Both the position numbers and the translations under genes were made by a program. A stretch of 15,129 nucleotides of DNA from Bacteroidota bacterium (GTDB taxonomy: Bacteria > Bacteroidota > Bacteroidia > Chitinophagales > Chitinophagaceae), in contig JAFAEW010000068.1 of NCBI GenBank assembly GCA_023423835.1, positions 1-15,129 of the forward strand, in the 5' to 3' direction. Below, one piece after another: positions 7,351 through 15,071 of this stretch. The notes beneath the pieces are model-generated. The model saw only the letters and a program-made list of their open reading frames with translations. It was not told where the DNA came from and ran no database searches. Within the stretch, counting starts at the first letter, position 1. Every line of letters begins with the position of its first letter.

Positions 7351-9852
7351 CTATCCTTCCAACTGCATTTGAATTTTTCTAACCCGGTCTTCAAGCCTTT
7401 CCGAAGACAGGTTATTTCTGCTTAATCCATCAACAATAATGGGAAAGGAAAGCGGGGTATATCGTTCAGGGAAAGTTATTATGATCTTACTGTTCTGAAT
7501 TCGCTGCAAGGCCGCCCGCAGACGCAGTTCTTCCATCTGTTGCTGCAAGACTTCGCGATAGGCCTGTTGCAATAAAATATTTCCCGGGTCAAACTCACTG
7601 AACACTTTAAAGAGCAATCCCGCTGATGCCTGCAGGTGTCGCGCCTTTTTCTGTTCACCCGGATATCCTTTGAAGATCAGACCGCCGATGGTTGCAATGT
7701 CTCTGAATTTCCGCATCGCCATTTCAACCGAATTCATGCTTTTCTGGATATCGGCAATGAGATTTTCGGTGGAGAACAGCTCTTCCACATTGCTGTCATC
7801 AACGGGTATCGGTTGATCGCTCAACAATTCAAATCCGTAATCATTCATGGCAATGGAAAAAGTGATTGGCATAAACCTGCTGATTCTGAATGCGAGTAAT
7901 GCACTCATCGCCTCGTGGATTTGTCGTCCTTCAAAGGGATAAACCAACATGTGGTAGCCGTCTTTATCTTCAATGTGTTCAATCAGCAGTTCGTCTGCAA
8001 AGGGAAGATGTGACAGCCGTTTTTGCAATTCAAAAAGCGGGCGAAGTGCTACCAGTTCCGGTTCATCGAGCTTGTTTCCTGCAATCTGATCAAATGTAAG
8101 GCGCAACATTTGCCCCAGATTGGCGGTGAGGCTCATTCTGCCACCATTCCAGCTTGGGATAATCGATTTTTTTGCATTCGATTTTTTCACGATTACGGTC
8201 ATGTCCTTAATCATTACGAGCTCAACGTTTCTGCCGGCAATCGTGAACACCGTTCCCGGATCCAGACGGCTGATAAAATATTCTTCTATCAGGCCAAGGT
8301 ATCCACCCGTCAGCCACCTGACCTTCAACATCGAATCGCTCACAATCGTTCCGATATGCATGCGATGACGCATTGCAATTTTCCGGTTACGGATGCGGAA
8401 AATGCCCTGGATCAGCTCTACTTTTTTATATTCATCGTATTCCTGTAAAGCGGTGCCGCCTTCGGTAATGAAATGTAATATCTCCTGCCACTCTTCATCG
8501 GTAATTTCACCGAAACAAAAGGTTGTTCGAATTTCCTGCAAAATTTTTCCTGCCTCAAATCCCTCGCCAATAGCCAGCGTTGAGAGATATTGGATTAAAA
8601 CATCAAAACAAAGAAACAGCGGTTCACGACTTTCGATATCGTGCATTCTCGCCGCTTTCTTCAAGGCTACCGCTTCCACGAGTTCAAGTGAATGTGTGGG
8701 CAGAAAATAAATGCGGCTCGTTTCTCCCGGACGATGACCACTTCTTCCTGCCCGCTGCAAAAACCGTGAAACGCCCTTAGGAGATCCCACCTGGATAACC
8801 ATATCCACCGGCCGGAAATCGACACCCAGATCGAGGCTGGCCGTACACACTACGGCTTTGAGTTTCTGAGCATGAAGCGCCTCTTCAATCCACGTTCGCA
8901 ATTCCTGTTCAACACTCCCGTGATGCAACGCAAGCAGGCCGCTGAGATCCGGATCAAGATCAAGCAATACCTGATACCACCTTTCGCTCATTCCCCTGGT
9001 ATTGATGAAGATTAAAGTTGTATTACTTTCCTCGATTACAGGAAGAACAGAAGATGCGAGCTGCAATCCCAGGTGGCCTGCCCAGGGGTATTTTTCAATT
9101 TGTGCGGGCAGAATCGAAACGATTTCGAGCTTCTTGTCCAGATGTGCCCTGATGATTTTTTTTCCGGAATCCGGGGGAAGCGGAGAAAGTAAAACTTCTG
9201 CTGCCTGCTCAAGATTCCCGATGGTAGCACTGATTCCCCAAAGCGACACGCGCCTTTTATGCTGCCACAGGATTGAAAGAATCCGGGATAAAGCAAGTTC
9301 AACCTGCACTCCTCTTTTCGATCCAAGCAGTTCATGCCATTCGTCCACCGCAATTACGCGAAGCGGTTTAAAAATTTCCGGATAATCTTTAGTGGTGAGC
9401 AGTAGATGAAGACTTTCGGGTGTAATAATCAGGATCTCCGGCATCCTTCGTTTCTGCCGTTGTCTTTCCTTCAGTTCGGTATCACCATTTCTAATTGCCA
9501 CTTCCCACTGCAGGCCGATACCTGCAATTACTTCCTCCATGGCCCGTCCGATGTCTTTTGCCAGGGCCCGTAGCGGCATGATCCACAATAACTGGAGGCG
9601 GTTGTTTTTTTTAGACCGGTAGTCGTTCGGATGTTCATTGATGAATTGGATAACTGCTCCCAAAAAGACAGAAAAAGTTTTCCCACATCCGGTGGGCGCA
9701 TTCACAAGGCCACTTTCGTGGTTAAGTATAGCCTGCCAGCTTTCAACCTGGTATTGAAACGGCTGAATTCCTCTTTCTGCGAGAAATTCAACAACGATTT
9801 TGTAGCCTATGGAAGATTGAATATCGATGCGATTTTTTTGCAAATTTACCAC
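7351..9852 (-). CDS. ligase-associated DEXH-box DNA helicase (Lhr-type)
   Basis: This about 833-residue protein is an SF2 helicase of the Lhr-like, ligase-associated DEXH type that acts in DNA repair. Counting from the GTG at 9852, motif I is APTGCGKT (52-59) and the Walker B box is DEWH (170-173). Motif III is SATIGN (208-213) and motif VI QRAGRSGH (366-373), followed by the long Lhr-specific C-terminal region. The sequence before motif I, GIQPFQYQVESWQAI, is typical of the family. In many genomes this gene clusters with a DNA ligase, an exonuclease and a phosphoesterase; none is here. The start is unresolved because there is no in-frame ATG between the upstream boundary and motif I. GTG 9852, TTG 9843 and, by family length, ATT 9822 are candidates. 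It is divergent to pbpC. Confidence 0.9.
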   Translation of the reverse strand: MVNLQKNRIDIQSSIGYKIVVEFLAERGIQPFQYQVESWQAILNHESGLVNAPTGCGKTFSVFLGAVIQFINEHPNDYRSKKNNRLQLLWIMPLRALAKDIGRAMEEVIAGIGLQWEVAIRNGDTELKERQRQKRRMPEILIITPESLHLLLTTKDYPEIFKPLRVIAVDEWHELLGSKRGVQVELALSRILSILWQHKRRVSLWGISATIGNLEQAAEVLLSPLPPDSGKKIIRAHLDKKLEIVSILPAQIEKYPWAGHLGLQLASSVLPVIEESNTTLIFINTRGMSERWYQVLLDLDPDLSGLLALHHGSVEQELRTWIEEALHAQKLKAVVCTASLDLGVDFRPVDMVIQVGSPKGVSRFLQRAGRSGHRPGETSRIYFLPTHSLELVEAVALKKAARMHDIESREPLFLCFDVLIQYLSTLAIGEGFEAGKILQEIRTTFCFGEITDEEWQEILHFITEGGTALQEYDEYKKVELIQGIFRIRNRKIAMRHRMHIGTIVSDSMLKVRWLTGGYLGLIEEYFISRLDPGTVFTIAGRNVELVMIKDMTVIVKKSNAKKSIIPSWNGGRMSLTANLGQMLRLTFDQIAGNKLDEPELVALRPLFELQKRLSHLPFADELLIEHIEDKDGYHMLVYPFEGRQIHEAMSALLAFRISRFMPITFSIAMNDYGFELLSDQPIPVDDSNVEELFSTENLIADIQKSMNSVEMAMRKFRDIATIGGLIFKGYPGEQKKARHLQASAGLLFKVFSEFDPGNILLQQAYREVLQQQMEELRLRAALQRIQNSKIIITFPERYTPLSFPIIVDGLSRNNLSSERLEDRVRKIQMQLEG
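9841..9848 (-). promoter_or_regulatory. probable -7 element TAAATTTG of the helicase gene
   Basis: The minus strand reads TAAATTTG, an exact TAnnTTTG match. If used, transcription starts near 9837, downstream of both the GTG (9852) and TTG (9843) candidate starts. It would favour a non-standard start such as ATC 9828 or ATT 9822. Confidence 0.4.
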
Positions 9853-9868
9853 CGATCCCGAATAATCA

Positions 9869-9876
9869 TTATTTTG
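9869..9876 (+). promoter_or_regulatory. -7 element TTATTTTG directly before pbpC
   Basis: TTATTTTG differs from TAnnTTTG at one base and ends 5 nt before the GTG at 9881. This is the same spacing as at the permease and folD genes. It supports GTG 9881 as the true start. Confidence 0.45.
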
Positions 9877-9880
9877 GCCT

Positions 9881-12262
9881 GTGAAAGCGCTAAAAACATA
9901 TGTCAAAAATTTTACGCTAAAAAAAGCGGTCAAAAGTGTTTTGATACTTTCCCTTCTGATCTGGTTTTGGTTCCTGTTACCGCAGCCTCTTTTTCGTGAT
10001 CCCACCTCTTTTGTACTAACCGACAATACGGGAAAATTATTGAATGCTTCAATTGCTGGAGACGGGCAGTGGCGGTTTCCGGAAAATCAGCATGTACCGG
10101 AAAAATTTGTGCAGTGCATTACCACATTTGAGGACAAACGCTTTTTCTATCATCCCGGAATTGATCCGGTTGCAATCTGCCGGGCAATGATTGATAATGT
10201 CAAAAGTAAAAGAATCGTAAGCGGTGGAAGTACTTTGACGATGCAGGTTCTCCGTTTGCAGGCCGGGAACAATAAACGCAGTTTTTGGAATAAGCTATCC
10301 GAATCTATTAGAGCGCTGCGACTCGAACTGACTTATTCAAAAAGGGAAATTCTTTCACTTTATTGTTCGCATGCGCCATTCGGAAGCAATATTGTAGGAT
10401 TGGACGCTGCTTCCTGGAGGTATTTCGCAAGAGAGCCCGATGCGCTCAGTTGGGGTGAAACCGCCGCCCTTGCCGTTCTTCCGAATGCACCTTCATCGGT
10501 ACATCCCGGAAAAAACAGAGACGGATTATTGCAGAAGCGCAACAAACTTCTGGACAAATTGCTGGCGAAAAAAGTTATCGATTCCAATACATGCCGGCTT
10601 TCCAAATCAGAGCCGTTGCCCGGATCGCCGCAACCGCTGCCACAACTTGCGCCGCATTTGCTCGACCGGTTTAGGAAGGAGTTTATCTCCGAAAATATTT
10701 CATCGAACACCATTTTAAAAACCACCATTGATCGGACCTTACAGGAGAAGGTTAATTCAATCATTCTTCAAAACCATCAAAAATTGAGAGGAAATAAGAT
10801 CAATAATGCGGCTGCAATGGTGGTGGAAATAGAGTCGGGAAATATTGTCGCTTACACGGGAAACGTTTATCTGCCCGCAGAAGAGTCGGTTGAAAGCCAT
10901 GTGGATGTACTTAATTCAAACCGGAGTCCCGGAAGCACTTTGAAACCGATACTCTATTGCGCAATGCTTTCAGAGGGAAGTTTGCTGCCGCGGCAGTTAA
11001 TTCCTGATATTCCGACACAAATCAACGGATATTCTCCCGAAAATTTTGACCTTGGATATGATGGTGCGGTACCGGCGCAAACTGCCTTATCGAGAAGCTT
11101 AAACATTCCGGCGGTAAAAATGCTCATGCAGTACAAATACCAACGGCTGTACGATGTGTTTAATGCCTGTGGATTTACAACCTTTAAGCAACCGGCTGAC
11201 CACTACGGAATGAGTTTGATTTTGGGAGGATGCGAGGTCACGCCTTTTGAGTTGGCCGGCGTTTACAGCAGTATGGCAAGAATGTATCTGAACATGGATG
11301 CCAACAGGGGAAAATGGAATGCAGCCGACTGGTTTATGCCGAAATATTATCAGAAGGGAAACAGGATTAATGAGAAGATGCACCCTTTGTTTGATTATCC
11401 TTCCTTATGGCAAACCTTTAATGCAATGAATGAAGTAATGCGGCCCGGAGAAGAAGGACTTTGGAATCTATTCGGCTCCGCCGAAAGAATTGCGTGGAAA
11501 ACCGGTACGAGCTTCGGTTTCAGAGACGGATGGGCAATCGGGTTTACGCCGCAATATTGCGTTGTCGTTTGGGTGGGTAACACGAGTGGAGAAGGAAGAC
11601 CTGGCTTAACCGGCATTCAAACAGCGGCTCCGGTCATGTTTGAAATCTTCAGGACCCTTCCGCAGTCTGAATGGTTTAAACCACCGGCTTCCGGGTTTAT
11701 CTACCTTCCGGTTTGTCATGTATCGGGATTTAAAGCAGGAACAGAGTGTGGAGATGTAGATACCATGTTGGTTTCCGCCGCCGCGAAGAATGCAAAGATC
11801 TGTCCCTATCATCATAGTATCCACCTCGATCCCACCGGCACCTACCGCGTAACCGACCGCTGCCTCTCACCGGCCGATATGGTCAACAAATCCTGGTTTG
11901 TTTTGCCGCCGGTGATGGAATATTATTACAAACAAAAGCATGCGGATTATCAGACTTTGCCGGCTTATTTACCGGGTTGTCAGCTTGAAACTGTTACGGG
12001 AAATATTGATATAATCTATCCCGCAGAGGGAACAAAGATCTCTGTTCCAAAGGAACTATCCGGGGAGAAAGGCAATGTGGTTTTCACCGCAACGAACAGA
12101 AATGAAGGAAAATTATTCTGGCACCTCGACAACGAATATGTTGCAACAACGGAATTCTTTCATCAACTCAGTTTGCAGCCGAAAAAAGGAAAGCATCAGC
12201 TCACGGTTGAGGATGAAAACGGCGAAACGGTGAGCCGGACATTTGAGATAGTAGGTGAATAA
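9881..12262 (+). CDS. pbpC: penicillin-binding protein 1C (glycosyltransferase/transpeptidase)
   Basis: PBP1C is a bifunctional, membrane-anchored peptidoglycan synthase. From a GTG start the 793 residues show a cytoplasmic tail and one anchor helix (about 17-34). The GT51 glycosyltransferase domain has catalytic E84 in TTFEDKRFF and the GGSTLTMQ motif (115-122). The transpeptidase domain has SxxK at S352-K355 (GSTLKP), SxN at S406-N408 and KTG at 540-542 (KTGTSFGFRDGWAIG). The C-terminal BiPBP_C-like beta domain begins near 705. All catalytic motifs are intact and the length is normal for the family. The usual partner in many bacteria, the alpha-2-macroglobulin-like yfhM, is not adjacent. 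The short shared upstream region with the helicase suggests close divergent promoters. The start is supported by a -7-like box 5 nt upstream. Confidence 0.95.
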   Translation: MKALKTYVKNFTLKKAVKSVLILSLLIWFWFLLPQPLFRDPTSFVLTDNTGKLLNASIAGDGQWRFPENQHVPEKFVQCITTFEDKRFFYHPGIDPVAICRAMIDNVKSKRIVSGGSTLTMQVLRLQAGNNKRSFWNKLSESIRALRLELTYSKREILSLYCSHAPFGSNIVGLDAASWRYFAREPDALSWGETAALAVLPNAPSSVHPGKNRDGLLQKRNKLLDKLLAKKVIDSNTCRLSKSEPLPGSPQPLPQLAPHLLDRFRKEFISENISSNTILKTTIDRTLQEKVNSIILQNHQKLRGNKINNAAAMVVEIESGNIVAYTGNVYLPAEESVESHVDVLNSNRSPGSTLKPILYCAMLSEGSLLPRQLIPDIPTQINGYSPENFDLGYDGAVPAQTALSRSLNIPAVKMLMQYKYQRLYDVFNACGFTTFKQPADHYGMSLILGGCEVTPFELAGVYSSMARMYLNMDANRGKWNAADWFMPKYYQKGNRINEKMHPLFDYPSLWQTFNAMNEVMRPGEEGLWNLFGSAERIAWKTGTSFGFRDGWAIGFTPQYCVVVWVGNTSGEGRPGLTGIQTAAPVMFEIFRTLPQSEWFKPPASGFIYLPVCHVSGFKAGTECGDVDTMLVSAAAKNAKICPYHHSIHLDPTGTYRVTDRCLSPADMVNKSWFVLPPVMEYYYKQKHADYQTLPAYLPGCQLETVTGNIDIIYPAEGTKISVPKELSGEKGNVVFTATNRNEGKLFWHLDNEYVATTEFFHQLSLQPKKGKHQLTVEDENGETVSRTFEIVGE

Positions 12263-12352
12263 TTTTCGAAAGGATTCAAAATGAATGTTTTAGAATGATC
12301 AATTAACCTTACTTTTAAGCCCGTGCTTTCCATTACCGTTACCAACTCCATT

Positions 12353-12778
12353 ATGAAGACGATAAATTATTTTTTGACGTTCCTGTTTTTGTTTTTCGCT
12401 GCATTGCAGTATAACGATCCCGATCCTTACGTATGGATACCGATCTATCTCTCTGCATCGGTCTTATCTTTTTTTGCTGCCCGGCAACGATTCTTTCCGC
12501 GCATTTACCTTGCCGTCATCACCGTTTACCTACTTTATGCCGCCTGGCTGTTTTTTGAAAACCAGGGCGTATTAAGCTGGTTTTTTGATCATGAAGCAGA
12601 AAATATCGTGCAGGAAATGAATGATCAAAAGCCCTGGATCGAACGAACAAGAGAATTTTTTGGACTGGCAATCTGTGTTTTTGCCATCGCTTTGAATCAA
12701 TGGTGGTACACGACCATCCGCAAATCAGATGAAAGGATCGCAAAAAAAAGGAGAAGAAAGACAATGGCGGAAATCTGA
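12353..12778 (+). CDS. TMEM220-like small membrane protein
   Basis: From the ATG at 12353 the protein is 141 residues with hydrophobic segments at about 4-20, 27-42, 49-68 and 103-118, and a basic tail (KKRRRK). The segment FAALQYNDPDPYVWIPIY (15-32) is the signature of the TMEM220 helix family (PF15071-like), small membrane proteins of unknown function found in bacteria and animals. A GTG at 12323 is in frame and lies 6 nt after a weak TACTTTTA box (12310-12317), so a start 10 codons earlier is possible; the ATG gives the more typical N-terminus. It follows pbpC after a short gap on the same strand but probably has its own start of transcription. Function unknown. Confidence 0.75.
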   Translation: MKTINYFLTFLFLFFAALQYNDPDPYVWIPIYLSASVLSFFAARQRFFPRIYLAVITVYLLYAAWLFFENQGVLSWFFDHEAENIVQEMNDQKPWIERTREFFGLAICVFAIALNQWWYTTIRKSDERIAKKRRRKTMAEI

Positions 12779-12891
12779 TTGAGCACCTGACCTGAAACAA
12801 ATTATTGAACAAAACCAAAAGAATCTTCCCTGACACACTCAAATAAAGCGAACGAATAATCTATTGTTGGCCTGAGCGGTAAAAATCCGCC

Positions 12892-14082
12892 TTACTTACT
12901 CAGATACATGCTTTTCTCTTTATAAAGAGTGCGGAAATAGGGATCCCGGAGGTCTTTAATGAAACGAATCGCCTCGCCCGTACTTTTCATTTCAGGACCC
13001 AGTTCCTTGTTTACGCCGGCAAATTTTTCAAAGCTGAAAACCGGTTCTTTGATCGCAAATCCCTGTAATTTTTTATCGAAATTGAAATCTTTGAGTTTTG
13101 CCTTTCCCAACATTATTTTCGTTGCAATGTTGAGATATGGAATCTGATAAGCTTTGGCGATAAAAGGCGTTGTGCGGCTGGCTCTCGGATTGGCCTCGAT
13201 CACATACACTTTCCCGTCTTTGATGGCAAACTGAATATTGATAAGGCCGCGGATATTCAACGCCCGGGCTATTTTTTCTGAGTAATATTCCATTGTGGTA
13301 ATGACGAGCGGACTGAGATTGAATGCGGGCAAAACCGCATTGCTGTCGCCACTGTGGATACCTGCGGGTTCAATATGTTCCATCACACCCATCACATGGA
13401 AGGTTTCACCATCGAAAATTCCATCAATTTCAGCTTCCTGACAACGGTCGAGAAAATGGTCAATAAGAATCTTATTATTCGGGATGTGTTTGATGAGACT
13501 GACTACCGCTTTTTCGAGTTCCTGATCGTTGATCACGATACGCATTCTCTGGCCGCCCAATACATAACTCGGCCTCACCAGCACCGGATATCCTACCCGG
13601 TGAGCAACTTCTATCGCATCTTCGGCATCGTAGGCGGTTCCATATTCCGGATAAGGAATTTCAAGTTCTTTCAAAAGATCGCTGAATCTTCCACGGTCCT
13701 CAGCTATGTCCATATTATCAAAAGAAGTTCCGATAATCTTTATGCCTTTTTCGTGAAGACGTTTTGCAAGTTTAAGTGCAGTTTGGCCGCCAAGCTGAAC
13801 AATTACGCCTTCCGGTTTTTCCAATTCGATGATCTCCCAGAGGTGTTCCCAGAAAACCGGTTCGAAATATAGTTTATCGGCCATATCAAAATCGGTGGAA
13901 ACCGTTTCTGGATTACAATTAATCATGATGGCCTCATAGCCACATTCTTTAATTGCCATAAGTCCATGAACACAGCAATAGTCAAATTCAATTCCCTGGC
14001 CGATACGGTTTGGGCCGCTTCCTAATACTATTATTTTCTTTTTATCTGACGGGATAGATTCGTTATGTGGGAGTGCTTGCAT
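12892..14082 (-). CDS. carB: carbamoyl-phosphate synthase large subunit, C-terminal synthetase half only
   Basis: The 396 residues match only the second half of CarB, the half that phosphorylates carbamate. KKIIVLGSGPNRIGQGIEFD (15-34) is the start of its pre-ATP-grasp domain. ATP-grasp landmarks follow: RPSYVLGGQRM at 170-180, MEHIEPAGIHSGDS at 234-247 and IEANPRASRT at 295-304. It ends at YLSK without the MGS-like allosteric domain, as in typical Bacteroidota CarB of about 940 residues. The ammonia-to-carbamate half (about 540 residues) is absent: upstream is a terminator and an unrelated gene. The N-terminus keeps NESI-x-SDKKK, which looks like the linker of the fused protein. An exact TAACTTTG -7 box 17 nt before the ATG suggests an expressed, separate gene. 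Either it is carB2 of a split pair or a displaced fragment. Confidence 0.93.
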   Translation of the reverse strand: MQALPHNESIPSDKKKIIVLGSGPNRIGQGIEFDYCCVHGLMAIKECGYEAIMINCNPETVSTDFDMADKLYFEPVFWEHLWEIIELEKPEGVIVQLGGQTALKLAKRLHEKGIKIIGTSFDNMDIAEDRGRFSDLLKELEIPYPEYGTAYDAEDAIEVAHRVGYPVLVRPSYVLGGQRMRIVINDQELEKAVVSLIKHIPNNKILIDHFLDRCQEAEIDGIFDGETFHVMGVMEHIEPAGIHSGDSNAVLPAFNLSPLVITTMEYYSEKIARALNIRGLINIQFAIKDGKVYVIEANPRASRTTPFIAKAYQIPYLNIATKIMLGKAKLKDFNFDKKLQGFAIKEPVFSFEKFAGVNKELGPEMKSTGEAIRFIKDLRDPYFRTLYKEKSMYLSK

Positions 14083-14098
14083 TTCTTTGAAAATTGTG

Positions 14099-14106
14099 CA
14101 AAGTTA
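14099..14106 (-). promoter_or_regulatory. -7 element TAACTTTG of the carB half-gene
   Basis: The minus strand reads TAACTTTG, an exact TAnnTTTG match, 17 nt before the ATG at 14082. The predicted leader is about 13 nt. It argues that this half-gene is transcribed in its own right. Confidence 0.5.
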
Positions 14107-14205
14107 AGGATAGGGGCTGTTTGAAAAATATTAATTTTCAAATTCTACCTCAACTCTCTAAATAAAACGAAACTGGTTTCCCGTCAAGCTGGCCTATAAA
14201 AGAAA

Positions 14206-14230
14206 AAAAACGGCGATGATCACCGTTTTT
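14206..14230 (-). terminator. intrinsic terminator behind the DUF4402 gene
   Basis: The 25-bp element pairs AAAAACGG with CCGTTTTT, then has one mismatch and three further pairs around a tiny loop. On the minus strand it is followed by a run of T. It starts 11 bp after the stop at 14241. Because both flanks are A/T runs it could also act on plus-strand transcripts. It separates the DUF4402 gene from carB. Confidence 0.75.
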
Positions 14231-14240
14231 CGAAATGGTA

Positions 14241-14810
14241 TTAGTTGTAGCTTACGGTGACTTCAAAAGGCTCGATGCTTTCATACACTCCTGATGCCTG
14301 ATTGGCATGAATATGCAGCACGCCACCCACATTAAACGAACTTTCACCACCGGATAATTTACCGCTCGAATTGTGCACAAAATCGGAAATCGTCATTTCA
14401 TAATCTCCGTTCGTAATGGTTACGGATGTTGGAAGAATTACGTTATAGCTTTGTCCTTCGTCGCCTGCAACTGTAAAGGCAGCGCTGGAGACGGTTCCGG
14501 AGGCTGCCGGCAGCGTAATGCCTCCGGTTTCACTTCTAACGCCGTTTACGTCTAACTGAACGGTTCCGGCCTTGTCAACAACGGCCACGTTTCCAAAATT
14601 AAGATCGCTTGTCTTCGTAATATTGATCGGTCTCACAATCGTTGCGGAGGCATAAGCATGGGCTGATTGACCTCCGCTACCTCCATAGGATTGAGTAGAA
14701 ACATTTGACCATTCGCTTTCAGCATTGATGGAAGAAATTTCAGCCGACATTTGTGCATGGGTTATGGAAAGCACGAAGCTGCCTAACAGAATTAGAGATA
14801 ACTTTTTCAT
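14241..14810 (-). CDS. secreted DUF4402-domain protein
   Basis: The ATG at 14810 gives 189 residues with a clean signal peptide (MKKLSLILLGSFVLSITHAQ, cleavage after about residue 19). The mature part matches the DUF4402 family: ATIVRPINITKTSDLNFGNV, then the GTVQLDVNGVRS and GGITL strands, a central AFTVAGDEGQSYNVILP, and the closing GGVLHIHANQASGVYES followed by FEVTVSYN. These all-beta exported proteins resemble pilin or fimbrial subunits and are often listed as surface or extracellular, but their role is unproven. A TTG eight codons upstream (14834) is open but unlikely. A one-mismatch -7 box, TGAATTTG (14880-14873, minus), may be its promoter, with the YTTAAK repeat cluster further upstream. 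Confidence 0.85.
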   Translation of the reverse strand: MKKLSLILLGSFVLSITHAQMSAEISSINAESEWSNVSTQSYGGSGGQSAHAYASATIVRPINITKTSDLNFGNVAVVDKAGTVQLDVNGVRSETGGITLPAASGTVSSAAFTVAGDEGQSYNVILPTSVTITNGDYEMTISDFVHNSSGKLSGGESSFNVGGVLHIHANQASGVYESIEPFEVTVSYN

Positions 14811-14928
14811 GGATATTGGTTTTAAAGGCTTCAAATTACACTATCCCCTTTAATTTCCTAAAACTTTTTTTGCAAATTCATTGAATTATAATCTTTGACG
14901 TCTGAAAGTAAAAAAACGGATCCCGGGG

Positions 14929-14966
14929 TTTAATGCCAGTTTAAGGCTGGTTTAAGGCACGTTTAA
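14929..14966 (+). repeat. four tandem 11-bp repeats, YTTAAK-N5 type (PmrA/QseB-like operator)
   Basis: TTTAAT, TTTAAG, TTTAAG and TTTAAG follow each other at an exact 11-bp period (start points 14929, 14940, 14951, 14962), with GC-rich 5-bp spacers. The pattern matches YTTAAK-N5-YTTAAK, the direct-repeat box of OmpR-type response regulators such as PmrA and QseB. The period of one helical turn would place all half-sites on one face of the DNA. No response regulator is in the window, so the binding protein is inferred from the pattern only. Confidence 0.5.
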
Positions 14967-15016
14967 GAAAAACAAACGGATTAGAAAAAAGGCTGATGCA
15001 GGAAAACAGCGGAAAC

Positions 15017-15071
15017 GGCAGAAAAAAAAGGAACGAATTCCGGTTTGCCGGATTCTTTTATCGCTTCTGCC
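15017..15071. other. long imperfect stem-loop in the right-hand spacer
   Basis: GGCAGAA (15017-15023) is complementary to TTCTGCC (15065-15071). Inside, GAATTCCGG pairs with CCGGATTC around a TTTG loop, with A-runs facing a T-run in between. On the minus strand the hairpin is followed by a T run, so it could end a minus-strand gene beyond the edge. On the plus strand it could be a structured leader. Confidence 0.4.

Noticed and set aside
7200..7394. N-terminal extension of the M14-like protein
   Set aside because: It overlaps the end of the helicase gene and hides a clean signal peptide that begins at 7199.
9853..10026. N-terminal extension of the helicase to a TTG at 10026
   Set aside because: It would run into the pbpC coding region and the extra residues look random.
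12870..12886. GCGG/CCGC hairpin between the TMEM220-like and carB genes as a terminator
   Set aside because: Only four pairs around an A-rich loop and no T run follow it in either direction.
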